The notes beneath the pieces were generated by a model, which worked only from the letters and a program-made list of their open reading frames with translations, searched no databases and was not told the origin of the DNA. Of a stretch of DNA of 27,389 bases, positions 13,552 through 25,500 are shown piece after piece. The translations under genes and the position numbers were made by a program. Source of the stretch: a virus. Within the stretch, counting starts at the first letter, position 1. Every line of letters starts with the position of its first letter. The stretch is taken from positions 1 through 27,389 of IMG/VR virus record IMGVR_UViG_3300010885_008179, one strand, 5' to 3'.

Positions 13552-16500
13552 CAGGTATAGCTGTGGTCTTTTCCACAATGAATCTAGCTATAGCAGTGTC
13601 TGTATGTACCAGACTTATACCATCTGTAGCTGTGGTTTCGCCCCTAGCATACCAAGTTGTACCCTGTCTTCGTAAAACAGTAATTCGAGTACCCGCCGGT
13701 AGTGCAGCGGTAAGTCTTATCTGTGCAGTCGCACCGTCCACGCTAAACTCAGCTTCTTGTGTCTCGTCTGCCGCTGGGCTTGCAGCACCGTTAGCTTCTA
13801 CGTAAACGGATTGCGGATCTTTTTTCAATCTACGACCTGCAGCAAATACTTCTATTTGATCGCAAGGGCCACAGGTTGCTGGTATAGTATTCCTGTACCA
13901 CGTACCGCTTCTAGTGCCCTTTTGAGGCACAAAATCTAGAGGGCCAATTAATAATGAGCTGCCGTCACTGGTAAAATCAGTTCTTTGCTGAACTTCGTTG
14001 TACGGTATCACTTCACTGTATCCCACATCAACTACTGCTGTGCCCTGAGCATATGTGTTTGCTATAGCTGTTCCTTGAGCACCTCTGCGTAATTGGCTTA
14101 ATATGTTGCCTGATTTTAACATGTACTCAATACGTTCACCCTGTATAAACACCACCCCTGGTAAGTTTCTATTAGCAATCGGCTGAGATAGCCCGGTAGC
14201 ATTAGTAACTTCTATAGTAGTGTCGTAGTAGTTTAACACCTTGGCTAATTTGCATTCATCTTTTGAAAATCTATTATAATGAAACACATTTAACATATCT
14301 TTGTGAATTTCATAAGCCGATGGTAATGTAAAGATATCATTAGAAAAGTTTACAATTTTTATAGTATCTGCAGGAGTTGTGTCTGCTGTGATGTATACCA
14401 CTGCTCTAGGCAAACTCACGTAATAATCTTTGTCTTGGCTTAAACGATGTCCATTCTTATACACCCACACATAACTTACTGAAATCGGAGGTCTTGATAA
14501 TTTATACTGTACTTGACCTCCAGTGCTTTCATCTTGAATAATATCCATAGATGGATATTCTCCGAACCAGGTAACATTCACCGCAGGATATGTTGAGTCG
14601 GATACTGTAGAATCTCCCGGAAATCCAAAGTCAAATGCGGAGTCGATTGTGATAATAGTATCTTGTATAGAGTATTCTGCCCTAAGATCATTTTCAATCT
14701 TAATAGTATCGCCAACGGATAACTTGGATGCGTTAACTGTTAGCACCTTAGCGGCACCATTTAGAGTATAGTCCACAATGAATGTTGCAGGCCGATCATT
14801 TATTAGAACTTTAAGATTTACCGGCAATATACTACCGCCGGGTTCAAGTGGATCTACTCCTAGCGAGAATATATTGTTAGTGCCGTCGTAGACCGCATAT
14901 ACTGTATCAGGCCCTTTCAACAACTGACCGTTGGCTTCGACTATCAATGAGCCCAATGTTGCGCCCCTAGTTAATTCACTAAAGCCAGTAATCTCAAAAC
15001 TTCTTGTACTTCCTTCGAAATAAAAAGTCTGAGTATTAACCTGTACCAACGATAATCCCGAACTATCAATATCGGTTGTTGATTCCAAACATACTATTTT
15101 AACTATGTCGCCTACTTGTGGAGTGATTCCAAACTCTACCAAAGTTTTACCTACAGCATCAACTACATCTGTACTGTTACGGAATCCCACATCAACTTGT
15201 GTTCCATTTATACTAACAAATACACTGCTGGTATTGTCATAATTAGCATTAGTCAAAAACAATCCAGTTGCGCCATCTGCGGTATAACTTTGGTAATCTA
15301 AAATGCCAACACCCCCAATTCCTATACTGAGTATTTCCACAAATTCGTCTACCGATGGCGCTGCTAAGAAGTTTACAGTATTTGTTTCAAGATTAATAGT
15401 GTAGTGTGTGTTTATGACTCTCGGTGTGTTAGACACATACACAAACACTGACTGATTTTCTAATACTGTTTGTCCTATGACAAATTCTGTATCTATACCA
15501 TTGGCAATTTTTACATTGGAGTGAAGGGGTGCAGCACCTGATACTGCATTATTATATACTTTAATTGAAACACTTTCTATAACCTGACCTGGAACATTTT
15601 CTTCAGGTGCCGGTACTACGGTCGGATCTATAAATTTACCACCTATGATCGATATTTCTTCTGCAGTAGTACCATTGGCTGTAACATAGGCGCCGCTAAT
15701 TGACGACAGCGATCCTCCGCTGAGTTTGGTATCTAGAATATTTTCATCTGTTATAACAACAGATCCATCACTTTCTATAGGGCGGAATATAAGAATATCA
15801 CCGTCTACAGTACTTAGATACACGCCGATCTCCACTACTGCATTTGCGCCATCGCCAATAAATGTTGGCATTTCTGCTGTTGGGTTGGTGCCTGTGCTAG
15901 AATCTTGAGTAGGCAAATATGCCTCGTCGTCAACACGTACAGTGATATCAGTATTCTTTCGTTTGATATAGATGTTGATTTGTTGTCCGGCTGCCGGAAT
16001 ATAAGGTAATGTTACTGTAGCAGTACTGCCATCACAGACATGATAATAATCCGAACTAGCCTCCACTGAATCCCAGTTGTCTGTAAACCATGGTAGAGCA
16101 TCCCAACCGCCGGTAACGTCAAATGTAGTACCTTGGATTCTAACTCCACCAAAGTCAATACCTGTCATCAGCTGGTTTAGTTCTTTTCCTATCATACCTG
16201 CTTTAGGTGTATAGGATTGATTGATTCGATTTACAGCATCTAGTAACAGAATGTTCTTGTCGTAGGTCACTGTGATTTCATTATCTTTAGGCGGAGCTGT
16301 GTTAAATATCAATTTTCCGCGCAATAAAGAATAACTATCAGTGGCTTGATAATATAGATTGATTGTATATTCGCTGGCTAATACCACTTGTGTTTTTTTA
16401 GTTAAGAATGATTTCTGTGTTACTCTAATTTTAGTTTTGTCATTGGTTGGTGAGTAATTCAAAAAGAACACCGCACTGCTTCCGGTAGCTGTAAATATCT

Positions 16501-19500
16501 GTGTCTGTGAGAATGTATTATAAATTCCGGTGGTGGAGATTCTATCAAATTTTACCGATACATCAAATGTTCGAACTTGAGAATTACCTATGTCTGCCAC
16601 TGCTTTCGCCTGAATAGAGGTAGGAGAGTTTCCGCCTACTAATGTAATCGTTGGTGCTGTGGTGTAACCGGCACCTGCAGTTAGCACTTGTATGCCTGAA
16701 ACTTTACCGTTGGAGATAAATGCTTTTGCGGTCGCACCGGTGCCTGTTCCGCTAATCAATACTTTAGGAGGAGTAGTATAGTCTGTGCCCGGTTGATACA
16801 CTTCTATAGCAGTCACCGTGTAGGCATTATTATCTGCCCACCATTTCCATGGATATTTTGATATTTCTGCAGATGACGAATTAACAGGATTTGCGCGGCC
16901 ATCAAAGATCGAGTATGCCGGCGGTAAATCAAAATCGGCTACTGCTGATGAATATGTTTCTGGTGTGTTATAACGACTTATATATTCTCTAACTGTGGTT
17001 CTAAATGGTTTAACTTCGTTGATGTATTCTTGATAACTCTGTAAATTATCATTTTTATAATTGACTTTCTGTTCAAATGCCCCAATATTATGCGTAGCAT
17101 TTAGAAAACTAGTTTTGAATACCCAATCTACATACTGCTGTTCGCTGAATACATGTCGTATTGAAGCAAAAAATAATTTGTTCCATTCTACCGCATAGTC
17201 GCCGATAAACACCTGTTGTTTGATCGCTGTGAATATGTTTCTCAATTCTCTAGAATTTTCAATGTCATATGTTGTGGTATCAAATGCCTGTGTGTTGTCA
17301 AATCCGACACCAATTATCCCTGTGTTATATAATGAGGAATTTATTTGAATAGTGCCGAGTTGTCTGCTGACTAATAGATATCTGTCTAGGAACAATTCAG
17401 CAGTATCTGAGATTTTTTCAAATATTGCCCATCCGCCAGCAGCGTATTCTTTAACTTTTATGATATCCCCGATAGCAATTTGATTATCAACTACGTCGTA
17501 GATACTGTTCAACTCTTTAATTATTCGAAGATTGCTAGCATATCCTGTGCGAACCCAATCTATTTTGCTCCAATATTTGGTTGTATCGAAGGATTGAGAT
17601 TTACTGCGGAAATATACTTTACGCAAATCATCCCAAGAATATATACTCCAGAAATTATTTAGAGTAGCATCACTGTTCACTAACACAGAAAAATATCTAA
17701 TTTGCACACTGATAGTGCTATATTTTTTACCACGATTAGTTACTACCACAGCAATCACACGACCTTGGCCGTCTATATGGCATCGCGCGGTAGCATTGAC
17801 TCCATCTCCGGATATAGTGAGTGGCGGGCCAATATAAATTCCGCTCTGCTCTTGATCAAACAGCTCTTTAGGTTTATATCCGTATCCCGGATCCACGATA
17901 TCTACAGTATCTAATTCGCCATTGATAAGATTTCCTCGTAGAACAGCACGGCGAGTGTTAGTTGTTCCTACAGTCTGAAGATCGATATCAGTGTCTACTG
18001 CCACATCATAAAGATTTAATGCAGAGCTAGGCGCAGTATCCACACTACTGAGATTGGTAAAATCTATGGTTTCTGCAAAAGTTTCTTTTTGTAAAATATT
18101 GTTGATATATTCTATAACAATTTTCAGTGCTAAAATTCTATCAACAAACATGGTCTGACGTGGTCGATATTCAATTCCGTATTTTTGTTTAGCTGACAGC
18201 GATATATCTGGAATTCTATTTCCTGCAATATCCGAACCTACAAGACTATCAATCCATTTGTTTTCTAGTTTAGCAGACGGCAAACTATCAGCCACTCCCT
18301 CTGTGAGCAATTGATATTCATTGTGTACAGGAATTTGTGATTCTAGGTTTTTTCTAATTTGTAGATTTATTAGTGCTGTATCAGACTGCATAACTGATTT
18401 AAAATTATAACTTAAAAATTTATCTGATTGCAAAAATGCTACAAACGCAATACCAGTTCCTGCAGGATTTGAAATTAAGTTTGCTACTTCAGCTGCTGAT
18501 CGTTTACGATCCACCGTGTTAGACGGAGTCACAGCCTTGCTTCTAACCCAGTAATAGTATAATGTTTCTGAAACTTGGCCAGTGGTAGAACTAAAGAAAA
18601 ATTTCACACTGTAAACATCATTGTTAGGATACAAGGGTTGACCGCTGATTCCTTGAGCTAGTCCTGCGTTGGTATCTGCCAACGCAGCCCATTCATTAGG
18701 CAACAGCACTGTTTCTACCCACTCGTAGACATCAATGCTAGAGCCTTGAACTGTTTGATTCCAATTTCCTATTCTATAAGCAGCATCTTTTTGTTCTGCA
18801 TATTGAAACTTAGCTGTGCTGATATTCCACCATAGTTTTCCTACATTTTTTTCCAACCAGTTAATAGTAGGATCTACTACCACCGATGTTGTGCCCACAG
18901 TGTATACTGCAGGATCATAAGGAGTTTTATATTTTATTTCCTGTTCAGCTATGTTTAAAATTTTTCCTCTAGCAGCATCAATGTAATCTACATCTTGTAT
19001 TTTTATATTTTTAACATTGTCATATAGTTCAATTTTCTTTATTTTTCTTAGATCAACTAATGGCTGTTGGCTGGTCAACGTGGTCCAACTTGCACCGGCA
19101 GCAGTAGAAGTAAACAAGCGAGCAATTCCTTGATAGGTATTAGTCACTGAATTTTTATAGTAAGGAGATCCTACCAGTAACTTTGTGCCCACACAATCTA
19201 CACTATGACCAAACGATTCGTCTGCTTGTAAATCGCTGTCAAGTTTTTCTGTGAGAAAGAATATTTGATCTTTTTTATCAAACACATAGACTCCGCCAGT
19301 AAATCCTTGTTCTACATAAAAGCCTGTTCTACTGTTATCAAATGTTGTTCCTTTTAAAAGATCAAAGTTTACAGGAAATGGAGTTTTGGCATTTCTGGCG
19401 CCTACGGCGATCTTTGCACTATCTGGACTCACTGACACAGCAAAGCCAAAATATTCGTTGGCATAGATTTCATAGCTCTGTAAACGTTGTTTCACACGGA

Positions 19501-22500
19501 ATTCAGTAACAGGCTGATCTAGTTCCAACACATACACTGCACCCTGATCTTGATAGTTTACGTCTGATCTAGGACAAGAAACGGCCAAGGTTGTTCCATT
19601 AGAATCCATATCCATGCTAAACCCAAATTGATCCCCTGTGCTAATAACTAACCCAGAATCGATATCAGTAAACGATGTCAGAGAACCAGCATTGATCATC
19701 TGAGTGAGTTCGTAAGAATCATATTGGGTTTTCTTATAAACAAAAATTTTGCCACTGGAAGTTGTTGTACTATCACCCACCTGTTGCCAACTTGCACTGT
19801 CAGAAGGATCTTCGTTATAGCTTCGATATGTACTGTCAGGTCCTGAAAATGTATCTCCTAACTGATAGTACTGATATGCATCGCTAGGTGATCCACGATG
19901 TCTAACTGTTTCGCCTTCGATATATTCTACATCGGCACGCCATAGTCCTCGGTAGTTAGCAAAGTAAGCACCGTCACTGTCGGGTGCGCCTATGACCAAT
20001 ATACTGCCATCACTACTCATAGTCATAGAAAAACCAAATTGATCTCCCTGCTTGACTAATTCTGCTTTTTGTGTATCTGTTAACAGTCCTGTAGTGGTAA
20101 ATTCTACCGTAGACCCGTCATCTTCTACAGAAATATTTGTAGGCAACGAACAGTGTGTGGAAATCTCACTGACCTTGAGCCAGTTCTGAGAATCTAGAGT
20201 AATGGTGCTGCCGTCCGATGTTGAACCATCTAGACTCTGCCAGAGGTTGCCACGAGTAGCTTCTCCCACAGGATCTTCAGATGCTTGCCATACTATTTCA
20301 CCTTGCTTGTACGAATCAAACAGATTGTATATACCCTTATACAACGGGTTTTCCATATGCGTCCATTCAGTTCCGGTATACTTGATAAGATATACTCTAC
20401 CTGTGTTGTTGTAAGAACCTATGGCAGATACTGCTAGATAATATTCGGTGCCGTTTACCCCAATGGTAATTTCTGATCCAAATTTTTCGTTGTCTGTAGG
20501 TCTTGGTGAGACAAATGCAGTGACGTTGATGTATCGTCCGCTAATAAATTCATATACAGCTACCATACCTTGCTGATAATAACCAGTGTTACGACCTGAT
20601 GTTTCAGCAGGAATAACTGTTGTATGCGGAACCCAATCATCAGAATTTATAGCTACCTGAGTGCTGCCATCGCCTAGACCTACAAAATTTCCATTGGCAT
20701 TCAATGCTCTATAAAGTCTACCGCCATATAGTACAATGTCATTTTGTTCATAGGCTACTTCAGTCTGCCACTCGCCCATGAATCTATTCACCACGCCGCT
20801 GGCCGTAGGCGCACCAACCACTAGATATTTGCCGTCAGGGCTGACTGCCATTTTTTCACCGAACGATCCTAGAGCGATGTCGTAGAATCCAATAGGCGGT
20901 GCTATGATCTGTTTTAACGAGAGTCCTGTATCTGTTTCCACATACACATTTACAAATCCTGAACCAGGCATGCTGCTGATCACGTGTTTATTAATATTGT
21001 CGTAAACAACTTTAGAGCCTGCGAGCAGTGGCGCTGAGGTACCAAAATCTGATATAGGTTTTGAAGTATATAATTTATTTTTCTGTACCACTTCCCATCG
21101 ATCGTCGCCGTTGTTATCTACAAATACTAGTGATTTGTTTTTCAACAGTGCGGATGGATGTTGATCAACAGCCGCATAGTCATCGAATCTTGCTGTAGTT
21201 AACAACTGAATGTTAACTGTGGTGCTGGAGTCTAATTCAGGATCACTGATGTCTGCGCCGACAACAACTGTTATAGTAGTATTGGTTACTGCGCTGACTT
21301 TGAAAAATCCACTAAGATTAACAATCTCACGGAATCCCACATAATCATCAACTGCCACCGAATGTGATCTGTTCAAGGTCAGCGTAACTACTGTGTCGTC
21401 TATACGTACTGCTTCGGTGACGTATAACAGCGGTGATTCGTTGACTCGAAGTATCTGCCACGAGTCTTGATCGAATGTTACCCAGATGTGATCATTTTCT
21501 TCAACAGCAGTTATGTCCAGCGTGGTTAATTGATCCAATGCGCCAATTACATGCTGATACTGACCTGCACTAACGTAACCGGCAGTTAATTCTGGTTCTA
21601 GATCTACAGTAGTGGGTAAAATATCTACAGTGTAGGGAATTAACGAAATTGTAAAATCATTGGCAGTGAATCTATAATATTGATCTAAAGCGTTAGGCGT
21701 TTCGCTGCTGGTTACCAAATGCGGCTGCGGATCTAATTTAAATCTATTCTTTTCTAGTTGGATTTCAATTTCTGAAAATTGATCAACTCCACCAACCTGA
21801 CCTAATCTAAAGGCCCATTCTTCATTAAGTACCACGCTGTCAGATCCTGATCTACTCAGCTTGTTGAAAATTTTGGTCACGCTGTTTGCGGTACCTTTTT
21901 CTCTAATAAATCCTTGATATAATTTAAATTGGCTCACAGAATCTTCTGCAAGATTTTGTAGATAGTCTCGTTGTTGATATCCTATAGCATGTCTAGCTAA
22001 TTCTCGTTGACTTTGGTCTAGCCCTTGAGAAGAAGTTTCAAAATAATCGCTGAATTGCTTTATCTTATAATCAAAATTTGACACCAGCTGTTTGACTGGT
22101 TTTGAATCTAGTTTTGACCAATTAGCATCATTGAATTCTTCTGTGCCTAATTGATTTACAAGACTAGTCCAATCATAAGATTTGTAAGATACTATGTCCC
22201 CTAGCTTATAATCTTTAAAAGGTGTCCAGGTCTGTATATCGACATTATCAAATATAAATCCGGGACTTGTATAATCGCCGTCCCAATCCACTGTGCGATA
22301 GCCCTGCATTTTGATACGACCCTGACGATATCCAGTAGGCTTATCATAGATAATATCATTGAATACTGTACGATCATTGAATACCGTAACATGTTCTTTT
22401 ATTACGTAATGCAGTCTTGCATAGTAGATACCGTCAGTGGTATTTGTAGTTTCTATCTTGAGATTTTGAAAACTTCTATTAACATTTAGAAATCTCGGAG

Positions 22501-25500
22501 CCAACGGAGTTCCGTCTCCTTTAAGGATCTGATAGTCATAGAAACCGTCTAATAAATTGTCTGGTGTTCCGATCGGAACTGAAATCTCTAATTTTTGTGC
22601 GGAGGGGCTTAGAGCAATGATCGCTCCTGGTTCCCAATTGTGTTTGGTCCAGAACATAAACTCTTTAGCAGCACTGAGCCAATCTTGGCTGGTAGCATTC
22701 TGAGGATCATAATTATCAAAGATAAGTCCCTGTGTTTTCAGATAACTCTCATAGCCTAATAGTAGATCCACTACTTCTTGTATAGTGTTTAACTGTGTTC
22801 CGTAGCTGATCTGTCTCACTGACAACGTGTTAAACACACGTCTACGTTGAGCTTCTATTGCACCTATTTTAGGCACATCGCCTAGTTTCTGCCATTGAAC
22901 ACGATCGAAATCCCCGCCGCTGCGATGTGTTTTCAAGGCACGATAAAAATTACTTTGATATCTTACTAGTGTGCCATTGTTGTAGTTTTTGTCTTCAATC
23001 CAGTCTGTAAACGATTCACTAACGCCGCCTACAGAAATTATAGGATCTTTGCTGCTGGCCTGAGCTTGATGGTAGTTGAAGTAGGGATGAATATCATCAT
23101 ACCCTGCTATTATCCAACCGCCGCCAGTTTTTTCCAGTCTCACTCCACTGTAGCTTACCGTAGTTACAGGACTGCTAACGTTGAATATAATGTCATAATT
23201 TTCTGAAGGAATAAAAATTCCAGACGTAGTGGCTGAGGGATTTTTAGAATCTAATAGATATTTCTGCTGTTGCTGATCAACAAAGCCACTCATTCTAAAA
23301 CTTAACGCAACATCTAATTTTTCTATTTTAGTTTGTAGACTGTCTTTATCTAATCCTTGAGATTTTGTATAACTGGTCAAATATTTTACCAAACCCACGG
23401 TAATAGAATCTGTCACGTAAGGTGAGATATCAGCTATCGTTGTAAAGAGCCCTGTTGTTGAATTTACATATTGATCTAACTTGTTTTTTATGATTCTTGA
23501 TCTATCAAAATTGTCAGGTATATATTCAAATGGTTTCATCAAACACATGGCAGTGACTATTGCATAAGGCCATTCAGAACTGGATCTCCATGCATATTCT
23601 ACCGGACTCACATCTCCTAACACAAAAGGTCCGCGATTGTTAATCAACGAAAAATCCTGTGCTAAATTAGAATCCAATGGGCTCAATAATTTGCCGTCAC
23701 CATCTACCGGTACATGCCTAATAAGCCCCGGACGCTTGTATCTATCGTGTCGACCTGCTCGAACACCTTGGCGAATAATACCAGCTTCAAGGTCTTCCCA
23801 AAGAATTAAGTTATTGCTAGTATAAGGAGCAGCACCGTATTCTTCCTGCCACCAATCGGGTTGCTGGCTAAATCCTAGCATTTCCCAAGGACAGCGATGC
23901 GGTCTATCTGTATCATAGAAATGCTGGTACACACCTCTCCACCAACCAGGGATGTTTTTGGTCTTGGTAGGGTCTGACATATTTGAATAGGTGTAAGTGA
24001 ATGAGTTCTCACTGTCAAAATATTCATTTAAAGTGTAGTTGATATTGGTGTTTTGAATCCACTTGAGGAAATCCTGCACTACAATACCATCTAACTGATT
24101 TTTAGAATATTCGCCTTGACCATAATAGCCTGCTAGTATTTGATCTATGTCAAAAACTGCAGGATCATATTCTTGTTTGATATTATTATAGATACGTAAT
24201 TCAAGTTCTATCAGTAGATCATCTCTAAAATCGTTAAAGGCTGCGGTGATACTGCCATCATGCCCCTGTATCACGTATCTAGGTTCTTGATAGGTGTCAT
24301 CAAGAAATTTCATCGGAGTGTATTTTTTGTACAATCCCATAGATGTAGGTGTTGGCGGAATATGGTTTGTTGCTGTGCTGAGATATTCTCTTATCTCAAT
24401 CGTATCACCCACCGCTAGTGATTCTGTAATTTTTACAAAACTAAATGTAGAATCAAATTCATAGTCATAAGCGTTTATCAATTGCACACCGTTTTTATAA
24501 ACATAAACAGCTCGGTTGCTTGGTGTTTTTAAATCAAATGTCTCTGTTAAAGAAAATACGGTGATTCCTGGGTCTTCAACCAGTGTCTCTAACACAGTAT
24601 AGGCTCCTGCTCCTATCATATCCGAATCAGCAAATGCATCTTCTGCTGTTTTTACTGCTGTAAGACTATTGATAATGTCGTCGACAAAATTAACTACTTC
24701 ATCATTAAAGTCAATTTCAATTGCTCTTTGTAGAAAATTATTTTTAAAATCTGTATATTCTTTTTTAGCATATTGAATAGACTTTATAATATTATGAGTC
24801 TTGTCACACAAGGACATTACAGCCAGCGGCGAATTACCGCTGTGTTTTAAAAATCTTTTGGCAAACAGTCTGTAATCTTCAATATCTCTTAGATTACTAA
24901 CTCCCGGCAATATTCCTGTAAATTCAGTGGCCCATTCTACTGCGCTGCTAATATGATCAACAGCCTGACCTAGAGTAAACGATTCAATAGGAGTGTTAAA
25001 AGGATTTTTTCCTAGACCAACTGGCATTTCGTAGAAACCTTGATCAGGTTCAATATCTGCAACAAGTTTTATTACTACAACATCGGTTGCCGCAAATGTT
25101 TTGTTAAACACAAAGGTGCCACGATTTCTTGTCCATGTGCCGGTATATTTTATGCCGTTAAGATAGAAATTTATGTCGGGGTCAGTATTTAGACTCTCCC
25201 ATTGTACTGTATTAAACACTAATGTGTCCGTGGCTGTTTCTACCACTTGATTATCTATTATAGGTTGTAGATATTTAGAATTTAGTTGCTGCCATCCATT
25301 GGCATATCTATCAGATCCGAATCTATAAAAACCCGAAGATATTTTTTTCTGCACTGGTGCTCTATCAATAGTGTAACGGAATGTTTCTGTATCCCAGTTC
25401 CAATTAAATTCTATATCGCCGATATTATCTATGTTAAGATAACTGATTTTAAACCCCAGTTCTTTATCGATTCTAGCGTTCCCTGGCTTGTAGCTTAATA

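Noticed and set aside
13518-13578. Longer N-terminus of the 216-aa protein starting at 13578, 13542 or 13539
   Set aside because: The extension overlaps the giant gene, and these starts lie upstream of or at the transcript start predicted from the AATAAATA octamer. Only 13518 has both a leader and a GAAGAG site.
22201-22392. Minus-strand 63-codon frame inside the giant gene
   Set aside because: It sits in a different frame entirely within the giant gene and has no ribosome site; such small frames are expected by chance in 13.8 kb.
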